A DNA stretch of 60,652 nt from Caulobacteraceae bacterium. GTDB taxonomy: Bacteria; Pseudomonadota; Alphaproteobacteria; Caulobacterales; Caulobacteraceae. The notes below the pieces were generated by a model. It ran no database searches and was not told where the DNA came from. It worked only from the letters and a program-made list of their open reading frames with translations. Of this stretch, positions 34,627 through 43,254 are shown in pieces. A program made the position numbers and the translations under genes. Numbering within the stretch: the first letter of the stretch is position 1; each line of letters begins with the position of its first letter. The stretch is from contig CANJXI010000013.1 in assembly GCA_947478785.1 (NCBI GenBank), forward strand, positions 1 through 60,652. The letters run 5' to 3'.

Positions 34627-35508
34627 ATGACGACCGACACGCGCCTTACCCTGCCGCCCGAGCGGATCGGCCATCCCGCCGCCGCGGACCTGGTCGAGCG
34701 GCGTGGCGGACTGGCCGCCGCGGCGGCGGCCGGCCTGTGGCGGACCGACCCGCCCCCCATCACCGAGACCATCGCCGGCGTGCGCACCCTGCGCTTCGAG
34801 CCGCCCGGCCCGTCGCGCGGCGTCGTGCTGCACTTCCACGGCGGCGCCTTCCGTCTGGGCGCGCCCGAGGTGGTGGCGAAGTTCGCCGCCGCCCTGGCCG
34901 AACGCTGCCAGGTGACGGTGCTCGCCGCGGCCTATCGCCTGGCGCCCGAAAATCCCTTTCCGGCCGGGATCGCCGACGGCCGTGCGGTGCTGCGCGCGCT
35001 GCAGGCGCAGGGCGCGGGCCCGCTGATCCTGTCCGGGGACTCAGCCGGCGGCGGCGTGGCGGCCAGCGTCACCGCACTCGCCGTGGCCGAGGGCGCGCCG
35101 CCCGCCGGCCTGGTGCTGCTTTCACCCTGGCTTGACCTGACCGTCTCCAGCCCCTGCTACGAAACCAACGCCGCCACCGACCCGCTGTTCTCCCGGGACT
35201 CGGCCGAGCAGGCCGCCGAGCTTTACCTGCAGGGCATGTCGCCCAACGACCCCCTCGCCTCGCCCCTCCTGGGGCCGGTGAACGGCTTTCCGCCGACCTT
35301 CGTCAGCATCGGCGAAGGCGAGGTCCTGGCTGACGACGGGCGCGGCTTCCACACGGCGCTCCTGGCCGCCGGCGTCAAGACCAGCCTAAGCGCGATCCCC
35401 GGCATGGAACACGTGGCCGTGACGCGCGGCTTCGAACTGACCGGCGCCACCCAGACCTTCGACGAGGTCGCGACGTTCATCGACGGGGTGACAGGGCGTC
35501 GGGCTTAG
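34627..35508 (+). CDS. HSL-family (family IV) alpha/beta hydrolase
   Basis: A 293-residue esterase. The ATG at 34627 lies two bases after the SDR stop. It has the family IV motifs: LHFHGGAF (His71-Gly-Gly) for the oxyanion hole, nucleophile Ser139 in GDSAGGG, acidic residues in GEGEVLADDG and the catalytic His in GMEHVAV. YRLAPENPFPA is the usual block after the second strand. There is no signal peptide, so it acts in the cytoplasm, unlike the Tat-type relative at 27483. It likely removes an ester group from an intermediate. The IclR gene at 35548 is convergent. Confidence 0.87.
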   Translation: MTTDTRLTLPPERIGHPAAADLVERRGGLAAAAAAGLWRTDPPPITETIAGVRTLRFEPPGPSRGVVLHFHGGAFRLGAPEVVAKFAAALAERCQVTVLAAAYRLAPENPFPAGIADGRAVLRALQAQGAGPLILSGDSAGGGVAASVTALAVAEGAPPAGLVLLSPWLDLTVSSPCYETNAATDPLFSRDSAEQAAELYLQGMSPNDPLASPLLGPVNGFPPTFVSIGEGEVLADDGRGFHTALLAAGVKTSLSAIPGMEHVAVTRGFELTGATQTFDEVATFIDGVTGRRA

Positions 35509-35547
35509 GGACAGCGAAGCAAAGTCCTCCCCCAGCGCGAAGCGTGG

Positions 35548-36354
35548 TCAGGGGGAGCACGGAATGTCCCGCGAGATCCACCGGACGATCGCCGCTCGCA
35601 TGAGCTCCTGCAAGGCGACAACATTGCCCCGGACCTGATCGACGGGGCCGGCCAGGCCTATGACCAGGGGCGCCGGGAAGGCGCTGGCGGGGAGCGGCGT
35701 GGCGATCGACCAGATGGCGCCGTCGGGGCTGGGAGCCTCGGCGAACCCGCCGGCCCGGATGCGGGCCGCTTCGTCGAGCACGCGCGGCAGGTCGCCCGCC
35801 GCGATCCGCGCGCGTCCCGCCAGCCGGGCGATCTCCGCGTCAACCAGGGTCGACAGATAGGCCGCGCCGATCGCCGAGCCGAACATCGAGACGCTGAGGC
35901 CCCGCTCCGTCGGGCGGCCGATCGGCCCGCTGCCGGCCAGCTCGACGATCTGCATGAAGACGTCGTTGGCCGTGGTCAGGGTGACGACCCCGCCGGCCGC
36001 GGCCTGTACCTCGCGGACCAGCCCCTGGAGGCGCTCGTCATCGCCGTATGCGCCCAGGATCCAGGCGCTGAACTGCGCCAGCCTGTGTGACGGCAGATAG
36101 GTCTTGGTCTCCGCGTGGAAGACCAGATGGGCGGACCCGACCATGGTCTTCAGAAGCTGGTTGGTGGTCGAGGGATGCAGGCCGAGCGCCCGGGATATGT
36201 CAACGGCCCGCAACGGCGCCCGCACCTGGCCGAAATGCTCCAGGACGTCGAGGGCGCGGGTGGCGGAGCGCGACAGGCTGCGGCGGTCGCCCGGATGCTT
36301 CACACGGACGGGCCAGGCGATGGGCGGCCCGCCCCCCTGTTGGTCACTGTCCAT
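35548..36354 (-). CDS. IclR family transcriptional regulator (divergent subtype)
   Basis: A 268-residue IclR-type regulator: helix-turn-helix around residues 28-90 (SATRALDVLEHFGQ, then AVDISRALGLHPSTTNQLLKTMV), followed by the effector domain (VTLTTANDVFMQIVEL, RGLSVSMFGSAIGAAYLS). It is clearly different from the other three IclR proteins in this window, which resemble one another. The start codon has no strong ribosome site. It is 33 bases downstream of the amidohydrolase at 36388 on the same strand and could share its transcript, making the amidohydrolase promoter region a plausible target. Confidence 0.82.
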   Translation of the reverse strand: MDSDQQGGGPPIAWPVRVKHPGDRRSLSRSATRALDVLEHFGQVRAPLRAVDISRALGLHPSTTNQLLKTMVGSAHLVFHAETKTYLPSHRLAQFSAWILGAYGDDERLQGLVREVQAAAGGVVTLTTANDVFMQIVELAGSGPIGRPTERGLSVSMFGSAIGAAYLSTLVDAEIARLAGRARIAAGDLPRVLDEAARIRAGGFAEAPSPDGAIWSIATPLPASAFPAPLVIGLAGPVDQVRGNVVALQELMRAAIVRWISRDIPCSP

Positions 36355-36387
36355 GGTCGCTCGAACGCTGGCCGCGCGGCCTTGCGC

Positions 36388-37539
36388 CTAGGCGGACAGG
36401 CCGTAGAACCGCAGGGCGTTGTCGCGGACGATGGGACGCCGTTCTTCCTCGCTCAGCCCCTTGAAATGCCGCTCCAGGTTGGCCTGGGACTCCGGCCAGG
36501 TGGTCTCGGAGTGCGGATAGTCCGTCGACCACATGATGTTGCGCCCGCCTGGAAGGTGACGGTTCTTCACGCCCACCGGATCACGGATGAACGAAGCATA
36601 GATGTTCTGGTCCATATAGACGCTGGGCTTGTGCTTGAGCTCAAGCTGCAGCCAGTGCTTCTGGTTGTTGTAGATGTCGTCCATGTACTCGGCCATCCAG
36701 GCCATCCAGCCCACGCCGCTCTCGATGGCCCCGTACCGCAGGGTCGGGAAGCGATCGAAGACGCCGCCGAAGATCATGATGGCGATCGGCTCAGCCATGC
36801 AGACCTTGGACATCACCAGGTTCGGCAGGAAGCGGTTCTGGCCCGGCCGCGCGACCCGCGCGCCCAGGTGGATGGTGACCGCCAGGTCGTGATCGACGCA
36901 AGCCTTCCAGAACGGATCGAACTCGGGATTGTCGTACTGCCGCGGACCGTCGGGATCGCCGCTCAGCGCCAGGACCTGGGCCGCGAAGCCGCCGCCGCCG
37001 GTGCTTTTCGAGGATTGCGGAAAGGCCGGGATGTTGACGCCCTTCAGGCCGCGTTTGGCGGCGTCCTTCAGCATGGCGATGGACTGGTCGACGTTCTGCA
37101 TCGGCAGGTAGGCGACGCCCACCAGGCGCTTGCTGTCATAGCTGCAGAAATCCGCCAGCCAGTGATTATAGGCCTGGAAACTGGCGATATAGAGGTCGTT
37201 GTCTACCGTACCGAGCGGCCCGCCGCCGTACAGCACGGCGCTGGTGACCCCGTCGCGATCCATGTCGACGAGGCGGGCGGCCGGCTCCCAGCTGCCGGCC
37301 TGGACGTCGGAGCGGCGGCCGTTTGGCTTGAAATTGCGCCCCTGGGCCACGACAGACGAGAGCACGTTGAGCGGCTTGCGGGTGCCTTCGAAGACCACCC
37401 AGTCGTGGTCCTCGCCCGGACCGCCCTCCTCGATCTGCGGCCCCTTGCCGGCGAAGCCCGCCGGCAGGTAGTCGTCCCAGAAGGTCGCGGGCGGCAGGAC
37501 GTGGGCGTCCGCGTCGATCAGCTGCGTTGTCTGGCTCAT
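36388..37539 (-). CDS. Amidohydrolase family protein (paralogue of the one at 397)
   Basis: A 383-residue Amidohydro_2 protein. The ATG at 37539 (MSQTTQLIDADAH) is preferred over long upstream frames because homology begins here and GGAAGG lies upstream. Metal motifs: IDADAH (Asp11, His13), VTIHLGARVARPGQNRF with barrel His, AIESGVGWMAW and STDYPHSETTWP with Asp. It shares long blocks with 397-1602 (EHDWIVFEG versus DHDWVVFEG; DLYIASFxAYN; SDYPHSETTWP), so the two derive from duplication. The reaction is unknown; decarboxylase or hydrolase. It is followed by an IclR gene and divergent from the D-aminoacylase-like gene at 37884. Confidence 0.86.
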   Translation of the reverse strand: MSQTTQLIDADAHVLPPATFWDDYLPAGFAGKGPQIEEGGPGEDHDWVVFEGTRKPLNVLSSVVAQGRNFKPNGRRSDVQAGSWEPAARLVDMDRDGVTSAVLYGGGPLGTVDNDLYIASFQAYNHWLADFCSYDSKRLVGVAYLPMQNVDQSIAMLKDAAKRGLKGVNIPAFPQSSKSTGGGGFAAQVLALSGDPDGPRQYDNPEFDPFWKACVDHDLAVTIHLGARVARPGQNRFLPNLVMSKVCMAEPIAIMIFGGVFDRFPTLRYGAIESGVGWMAWMAEYMDDIYNNQKHWLQLELKHKPSVYMDQNIYASFIRDPVGVKNRHLPGGRNIMWSTDYPHSETTWPESQANLERHFKGLSEEERRPIVRDNALRFYGLSA

Positions 37540-37883
37540 CCTGTTCGTTTCCTTCCCGGTGGGCGCGGCCCGCCTGGCCCTGCCCATCCGCGCCGCAGGC
37601 GTCGGACTTGATCGCTGCGCAACCCCGGTCCGCGTCCGAAGAGCAGCAACCCGACCATACCCAGTCGGCGGCGAGAAATGAAGCATTCGCCGAGGGGATC
37701 GCCCCAATGACGAAAGAAATTTCGCGAACCACGCTCGGCTATCGCCTTGCAATTCGTCTTGAAGCTGTGAGCATTGCCGCCAGGGAAGCCGCCACGGCGC
37801 TTCCCGGGCCTGGAAGACGAGAACCGGAAGCGGACCGCGGCCGCGAAGGCCGATAACCGGCCCAATCCGAAAGGGAGGTAAGG
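37540..37883. other. Divergent intergenic region between two amidohydrolase genes
   Basis: 344 bases with no supportable gene. It must hold the promoters for the genes starting at 37539 and 37884. The clearest structure is the inverted repeat at 37711-37724; no other repeat or RNA element was seen. Confidence 0.6.
37711..37724. promoter_or_regulatory. Inverted repeat, candidate operator
   Basis: CGAAA (37711-37715) and TTTCG (37720-37724) flank GAAA. It lies centrally in the divergent region between genes starting at 37539 and 37884, near an IclR gene. It resembles other GAAAC/GTTTC-like repeats in this window, but the match is short. Confidence 0.35.
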
Positions 37884-39602
37884 GTGGAGTACGATCTCAT
37901 CGTGCGGAACGGGTTTGTCGTGGACGGCACCGGCCTGCCGCGCAGGCGCGTCGATGTGGGCGTTCGCGACGGCCGGATCGCCAAGCTCGGGAAGCTGGAC
38001 GGCGACACCGCCAAGGAGGAGATCGACGCCAAGGGCCGGATCGTGGCGCCGGGCATCGTCGACGCCCACACCCACTACGACCCGCAGATCACGTTCGACC
38101 CCTACGCGACCATGTCGTGCTTCCACGGCGTGACCACCGTGCTCGCCGGCAACTGCGGCTTCTCGGTCGCCCCCGTCAGGCGCGACGACCATGCGTTCAT
38201 GGCCGACATCTTCGCCAGCGTGGAGGACATGGACCCCATCGCCTTCAGCGGCGTCACCTGGGACGACTTCGAGACCTTCGAGGAGTTCCTGGACACGCTG
38301 AAGGGCAAGCTGGGGGTCAATTTCGCCTGCTACGTCGGCCACTCCAACATCCGCCGCTGGGTGATGGGCGAGGACTCGATCAAGCGCGCGGCCACCCCTG
38401 ACGAGATCCAGGCCATGCGGCGCATGGTGACGGAGGCCATGGAGGCCGGCGCGGCGGGCTTCTCCTCGTCGATGGCGCCGACCCACAACGACATCCACGG
38501 CCGGCCCGTGCCGTCCCGGCTGGCCACCAAGGAAGAGGTCTACGCCCTGGCCGAGGCGGTCGGCGATTTCGGCTCCGGCTCGATCTGCTTCCTGCCGGCC
38601 GGCGCCGTCAGCGGCCTGGAGGAAGCCGACTACGACTACCTGCTGGAGATCGGCAAGCGGGCCGGCGTGCCGATCATCATCCAGGGCCTGGGCGGGCGCG
38701 GCAAGGTCGACGCCCCCACGTCCGGCTGGGCCCGCGCCGTCAAGTTCCTGGACGAGGCGACGCGGATCGGCGCCCCGGTCTATTCCCTGTTGATCGCCAG
38801 GCCCTTCGACCGGGCGCTGGCCTTCAACGAGACCAACCACATGTGGGTCGGCGCCCCCAGCTGGCACCGCATGACCCGCCTGCCGATCGAGGAGCGCGCG
38901 GCCCTCCTGCGCGATCCCAAAGCGCGCGACGAACTGCGCTTCGCCATCGAGAACTACAACCGCGACCCCTCCAAGGGCACCACCCTGCCCGCGCCCCAGT
39001 GGCACACCGTCTGGCTCGACACCTCCGTCACCTTGCCCAGCGCGGAGTTCGAGGGCCGCAGCATGGCGGAGCTGGCCGAGGCCAAGGGGGTCGCGCCCGG
39101 CGACTTCGCCCTCGACCTGGCGCTCGCCGACAATTTCGAGACCAAGATGCGCTACCGCAGCGAGACGCCGGACTGGTCGGCCGCCGTGGAGGTCGCCCAG
39201 CGCGACCCGCGGATGATCGTGGGCACCTCCGACGGCGGGGCGCACCTGGCCAAGGACGACCAGTCGGACTGGAGCTCCTACTTCCTGGGATCGTGGGTGC
39301 GCGACCGCGAGATCTGGTCGCTGGAGGAAGGTGTGCGGCAGATCACCCAGGTGCCCGCCGCCCTGCTGGGCTTCAACGACCGCGGGACCATCCAGGTGGG
39401 CGGCTGGGCCGACATGATGATCTTCGATCCGGAGACCATCGGCCCCTGGCGCAAGGAGTTCGTCCGCGACCTGCCGGGCGGCGTCGGCCGCTACAAGGCC
39501 TATGGCCGCGGCGTCCACGCGACCATCGTCAACGGCCAGCCGATCGTGCTGGAGGGCGAGCTGACCGGCCGCATGCCGGGCTCGGTCGTGCGCCCGGCGT
39601 AG
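37884..39602 (+). CDS. N-acyl-D-amino-acid deacylase-like amidohydrolase
   Basis: A 572-residue amidohydrolase of the D-aminoacylase/dihydroorotase-like type (COG3653). The start is GTG at 37884, with GGGAGG at 37873-37878. Features: small N-terminal beta-domain (YDLIVRNGFVVDGTG), metal motif VDAHTHYD (His62, His64), GNCGFS with Cys91 (the bridging-metal ligand in D-aminoacylase), and the late GTSDGGAHL acid motif. The length suits the family. These enzymes hydrolyse N-acyl amides of D-amino acids, and relatives act on other amides. Here an amide-linked substrate or conjugate could be the target. The APH-like kinase gene converges after three bases. Confidence 0.88.
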   Translation: MEYDLIVRNGFVVDGTGLPRRRVDVGVRDGRIAKLGKLDGDTAKEEIDAKGRIVAPGIVDAHTHYDPQITFDPYATMSCFHGVTTVLAGNCGFSVAPVRRDDHAFMADIFASVEDMDPIAFSGVTWDDFETFEEFLDTLKGKLGVNFACYVGHSNIRRWVMGEDSIKRAATPDEIQAMRRMVTEAMEAGAAGFSSSMAPTHNDIHGRPVPSRLATKEEVYALAEAVGDFGSGSICFLPAGAVSGLEEADYDYLLEIGKRAGVPIIIQGLGGRGKVDAPTSGWARAVKFLDEATRIGAPVYSLLIARPFDRALAFNETNHMWVGAPSWHRMTRLPIEERAALLRDPKARDELRFAIENYNRDPSKGTTLPAPQWHTVWLDTSVTLPSAEFEGRSMAELAEAKGVAPGDFALDLALADNFETKMRYRSETPDWSAAVEVAQRDPRMIVGTSDGGAHLAKDDQSDWSSYFLGSWVRDREIWSLEEGVRQITQVPAALLGFNDRGTIQVGGWADMMIFDPETIGPWRKEFVRDLPGGVGRYKAYGRGVHATIVNGQPIVLEGELTGRMPGSVVRPA

Positions 39603-39605
39603 AAC

Positions 39606-40664
39606 TCAGGCGCCGACGGAGAGGCCCAGCGCCTTGGCCAGGCCGGAATGGTCCGGCGGCGGCGCATTGGTCAGCGTGCCCGGCACCCGCGTGGACAGAC
39701 AGCCGACCTTCACGAGCGTGAAGTCCACATACCAGTCCAGGTCGTCGGTGGAGATGCCGGTCACATCGCGCCAGAGCTGAATGGTCTCCTCGCGCGTGCC
39801 CATGCCCTCCATGTGCGGCCGGCCCGGCATCGCTTCATGCATGTTGGCCGACATCACCGTCCACCAGGCCAGGTCGTTGAGCGCGCCGCCCAGCGAGGGC
39901 TGCTCCCAGTCCATGATCGCGACAACCTCGAAGTGGTCGTTGAACATCAGATTGCCCAGACGCGCGTCGCCCCAGACCAGGCCGGCCGGCTGGTTCTTCG
40001 GCCAGCGGGCGCGCAGATTCTCCAGCGCGGCCTGCAGCACGGGCCAACGTTCGCCCCCGCCGATCCACGCCAGAAACCGCACGTACTTGGCGAACTCCTG
40101 CTCGAGTCCCGTGAGCCCGTCAGGCCCCGCCAGGAAACCCAGGTCCGCCACGGGGACCTTCTGGATGGAAGCCAGGGCCCGCACCCCATTCTCCCAGACC
40201 TTGGCCCGCTGCGCCGGCGTCGCGTCGGCCAGCCAGCCTTCCCTGGAATAGGGCGGGATACTCACCGCCACGCGGCCAAGGACCTTCTCCATCACGAAGA
40301 ACGGCGCGCCAAGCAAGCTCGGGTCCTGCTCAACCCAGAGCGGCTTGGCCACGGGGACATGGCCCCCGGCGCTCAGCGCGCTCATGAGCTGGTGCTGCTC
40401 GTCGAACAGGTCGTCGGGATAGACCAGGTGGTCGCTGCTGGGCTTGATCCGCACGACCATGCCCTGCTGCCTGGGCTGGCCGTCCACGGTCCACACGGCG
40501 TCGAACAGGATCGTCTCATGCGACCGTCCCGCGCCGCGCGGATAGGTCAGGTTTTCGATGCGCAGGTCGCTGGCGCCCGGCAGGCGCGGCAAGAGCCAGG
40601 CCGAGAGCTGCCCCGCCAGGGTCTCAAGGTCGCGCACCCGGGGGGCCACGATCACACCAGACAT
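39606..40664 (-). CDS. APH-like phosphotransferase
   Basis: A 352-residue small-molecule kinase of the aminoglycoside-phosphotransferase fold (ACAD10/LvaA-like group). The catalytic loop reads LVWGDARLGN: Asp233 and Asn238 are kept but the usual His is Trp231. The metal-binding DWE (Asp252) is present. N-lobe features include ETILFDAVW and MVVRIKPSS with a candidate Lys74. Relatives phosphorylate hydroxyacyl-CoAs, so it could activate a hydroxylated intermediate for elimination; this is inference. It leads a minus-strand run with the ABM and nitroreductase-like genes upstream of it, and is distinct from the kinase at 12123. Confidence 0.8.
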   Translation of the reverse strand: MSGVIVAPRVRDLETLAGQLSAWLLPRLPGASDLRIENLTYPRGAGRSHETILFDAVWTVDGQPRQQGMVVRIKPSSDHLVYPDDLFDEQHQLMSALSAGGHVPVAKPLWVEQDPSLLGAPFFVMEKVLGRVAVSIPPYSREGWLADATPAQRAKVWENGVRALASIQKVPVADLGFLAGPDGLTGLEQEFAKYVRFLAWIGGGERWPVLQAALENLRARWPKNQPAGLVWGDARLGNLMFNDHFEVVAIMDWEQPSLGGALNDLAWWTVMSANMHEAMPGRPHMEGMGTREETIQLWRDVTGISTDDLDWYVDFTLVKVGCLSTRVPGTLTNAPPPDHSGLAKALGLSVGA

Positions 40665-40706
40665 CTCAAACCCCGTCTTTCTTCATGTTTCCAGGCACAG
40701 AAAGCC

Positions 40707-40991
40707 CTAGATCTCGCTCAAGGTGTAGCGGACAGGCGGCGCGCCCATCAGCGCCCCCATCGGGCTGACGACGGCATCCGGCAGCGCCTTGGCGCCCTTG
40801 TCGTGGCTTTCCTTGCCGTCCCAGTGCTCGACGAAGTGAACTTTCTCAGCGTCTTCGAGGTCCTTGTACATGTTCACGCTCAGAAGGCCGGGCTGCACCG
40901 CGACGGCGGCCTTCAGGGCGACCAGGGCCTTGTTCAGCTGCGCCATGTCGCCGGGCTTCGACTGCATGACGTAATATCGGATGTAGCTCAT
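40707..40991 (-). CDS. Antibiotic biosynthesis monooxygenase (ABM) family protein
   Basis: A 94-residue single-domain ferredoxin-like fold protein. It matches the ABM/quinol-monooxygenase pattern: strand MSYIRYYVMQSKPGD, helix NKALVALKAAVAVQPGLLSVNMYKDLED, strand VHFVEHWDGKESHDKG. Characterised members oxidise quinols without a bound cofactor; many are simply annotated putative quinol monooxygenase. GGAG precedes the ATG. It sits between a kinase and a deazaflavin-type reductase on one strand. A role in oxidising a phenolic intermediate is possible. Confidence 0.75.
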   Translation of the reverse strand: MSYIRYYVMQSKPGDMAQLNKALVALKAAVAVQPGLLSVNMYKDLEDAEKVHFVEHWDGKESHDKGAKALPDAVVSPMGALMGAPPVRYTLSEI

Positions 40992-41053
40992 ATCGGCGTC
41001 TCCACGCTCGGGCGGTTAAACAGTCTGTCGGACAGGGCTTCGTTGGCCGGCGC

Positions 41054-41497
41054 CTACTTCACCGGGTCCAGAACCACCACGGGAATCTGCCGCTCGGTCC
41101 GCGACTGGTAGAGGTCGTAGCGCGGCCAGCCCTTGATCGCCTCGGCCCACAGCGCCTCGCGCTCGGGTGAGACGGCGGTGCGCGCCACGCCGTCGAACTT
41201 CCGGCCCTTGACCTGCAGCTTCACGTTCGGGTTGTCGAGGATATTGAGGTACCAGGCCGGGTGCTTCGGCGAGCCGCCCTGCGAGGCCATGATCACAAAG
41301 GAATCGCCCACCGGGGTGAAGATGATCGGGAAGGTCCTGGGCTGGCCGGACTTCCGCCCCGTGGTCGTGACCAGGATGATCGGCGAGCCATTCCACATGT
41401 AGCCCACCTCGCCGTCGGTCTCGATGTAGCGCCGCACATGCTCGTCGCCGAGCAGGACGATCTCTGGATTGCCGCCGGGCGTGCTGGCGTCGGTCAT
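41054..41497 (-). CDS. Nitroreductase/deazaflavin-dependent (DDN-type) oxidoreductase
   Basis: A 147-residue split-beta-barrel protein. VTTTGRKSGQPRTFPIIF, then SFVIMASQGGSPKHPAWYLNILDNPNVKLQV, is the hallmark of the DDN (F420H2-dependent nitroreductase) family best known from mycobacteria. In proteobacteria the cofactor may be F420 or another flavin, and no F420 synthesis gene is seen here. GGGAC lies upstream of the ATG. It precedes the ABM protein and the kinase on the same strand and follows the MFS carrier. It would catalyse a hydride reduction of an unsaturated ring or quinone (inferred). Confidence 0.83.
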   Translation of the reverse strand: MTDASTPGGNPEIVLLGDEHVRRYIETDGEVGYMWNGSPIILVTTTGRKSGQPRTFPIIFTPVGDSFVIMASQGGSPKHPAWYLNILDNPNVKLQVKGRKFDGVARTAVSPEREALWAEAIKGWPRYDLYQSRTERQIPVVVLDPVK

Positions 41498-41562
41498 GGT
41501 CGTTGTCCCTTATTTGCCCGCTCAAGCGGAGCAGGTGAATGAATTGAGGCGTCGCGGCTTGG

Positions 41563-43161
41563 TCAGAGGACTTCGCCCGCCGCCGCCGCCCGCGCGCGTC
41601 GGGCGTCCATCGTTTCGCCCGGCAGGCGCCGCGCCGCAAGCAGCAGGAGGACGGCCGAGATCGGCACGACGGCGAGGATGCTGTAGATCCCGGTGGTGAG
41701 CGAGCCCGTCATGGTGCTGACCTTGCCGACCATGTAGGGGCCAACGCCGGATCCGATCAGGATCATGACCAGCGAGAGCGCCGCGGCCGCGGTGCCGCGC
41801 ATGCGCTGCATGACCAGGTCCTGGACGAGCGCGGCCAGCGTGGCGCTCCACATCATGACCAGCACGTTGAAGACCGCGTAGGCCGCCACATAGCCCTGCA
41901 GGTCCGGCGCATGGAGCGCGACCACCATCGCCGGGATCGGGCCGAACAGCGAAATCAGGCAGATCCAGATCGGGGCGCGACGGTCGTGGCGCTTCCAGAT
42001 GTCGGTGATGTAGCTGCCCACGAGGACCCCGAAGCTGGACGACATGGCGCCGGTCACGCCCAGGGCCAGGCCCGCCTCGGCCGGGTTCGCGTGGAGGACG
42101 CGCATGACGTAGGGCGCGCCCCACCCGGACATCGCCCCCGAAAGGCAGGCGAGCAGCGCGCCGCCGGTCATCGCGAACAGGAAGGTCGGGCAGCCGAACG
42201 TCAGGGCGTGCAGCGGCGGGTCGCGCAGCCGCAGGACCGCGCCCCAGGTGACCACCGAATAGGCGCCCAGCGCCACCGCTGCCCACTGGAACGGGTCGCC
42301 GATCAGCGCGGTCAGGGCCCACGCCCCCAGCGCCAGGGCCGCGGCGAAGACCAGATTCCTGACCACCGGCCTGACGCCGCCGGCCAGATAGAGGTTGATG
42401 AGGGTGAATGGGGGCAGCGCCGCTGAGATCTCCGTCGCCACGAGCGGCAGCAGCCCGATCTTTCTGGGCGGGGTCTGCCGGGCCGGTTCGCGAAGGGACG
42501 CGAGCAGCAGCGCCAGGGGCACGCCCGGCAAGCCCACCAGCAGGAACACCGCTCGCCAGTCCGTCAGCCGGCAGGCGTCGAACGGGAGCGTCGTGCAGAG
42601 CGTGCTCCAGTGCTGCAGGACCTGGCCGCCGATGATCAGCGAGGCCGCGCCGCCCAGGTAGACGCCCAGCATGTAGACGCCCATCACCACCGAGCGATTG
42701 CGCTGGGGGAAATAGTCCGAGAGCAGCGAGTGCGCGCAGGGGTTGGCCACGGCCTCCCCGATCCCGACGCCCATCCGCGCCGAGGCCAGGCTCACGTAGC
42801 CCGAGGCCGTCCCGGCCGCGGCGGTCATTCCGGACCACACGGCCAACCCCAGCGCCATCAGGCGCGTGCGGCTTACGGCGTCGGAGATCCGCCCCATGGC
42901 CAGGCCCACCACGCCGTAGAACACCGCGAAGGCCGTGCCCATCAGGAAGCCGAGCTGGGCGTCGCTCAGGTGGAGGTCCGCCTGCAGGCGGGCGCCGACG
43001 ATCGAGACGACGCTGCGGTCGACGTAGTTGAAGAAGTTCGCCAGCAGGATCAGCAGCAGGGCGTAGTAGGCGTACGGGGTCGCGCGCTGGACCCCGGTCG
43101 GCGCATCCGCCACGGTTCGATCGGCCGGCGTCGCCACGCCCGGCAGTGCCTGTTCGGCCAC
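41563..43161 (-). CDS. MFS transporter (spinster-like), paralogue of the one at 13366
   Basis: A 532-residue inner-membrane carrier with about 12 membrane segments. The N-terminal motif TPYAYYALLLILLANFFNYVDRSVVSI and the following LSDAQLGFLMGTAFAVFYGVVG match the carrier at 13366 nearly residue for residue, and both are 532 long, so they are duplicates. GIGEAVANPCAHSLLSDYFP is a shared central motif. It lies in a minus-strand run with aldehyde dehydrogenase upstream (93-base gap) and the DDN-type reductase downstream. The substrate is likely an organic acid of the pathway. Confidence 0.88.
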   Translation of the reverse strand: MAEQALPGVATPADRTVADAPTGVQRATPYAYYALLLILLANFFNYVDRSVVSIVGARLQADLHLSDAQLGFLMGTAFAVFYGVVGLAMGRISDAVSRTRLMALGLAVWSGMTAAAGTASGYVSLASARMGVGIGEAVANPCAHSLLSDYFPQRNRSVVMGVYMLGVYLGGAASLIIGGQVLQHWSTLCTTLPFDACRLTDWRAVFLLVGLPGVPLALLLASLREPARQTPPRKIGLLPLVATEISAALPPFTLINLYLAGGVRPVVRNLVFAAALALGAWALTALIGDPFQWAAVALGAYSVVTWGAVLRLRDPPLHALTFGCPTFLFAMTGGALLACLSGAMSGWGAPYVMRVLHANPAEAGLALGVTGAMSSSFGVLVGSYITDIWKRHDRRAPIWICLISLFGPIPAMVVALHAPDLQGYVAAYAVFNVLVMMWSATLAALVQDLVMQRMRGTAAAALSLVMILIGSGVGPYMVGKVSTMTGSLTTGIYSILAVVPISAVLLLLAARRLPGETMDARRARAAAAGEVL

Positions 43162-43254
43162 TAGACTTCCCCCTTACGGCGCTGCGCCTGAGGCATTGGC
43201 GCAATCCTTTTATCGTCCCGGCGCCCGCTGGTCTGGCCGCCTCGGGTGCTGTCC

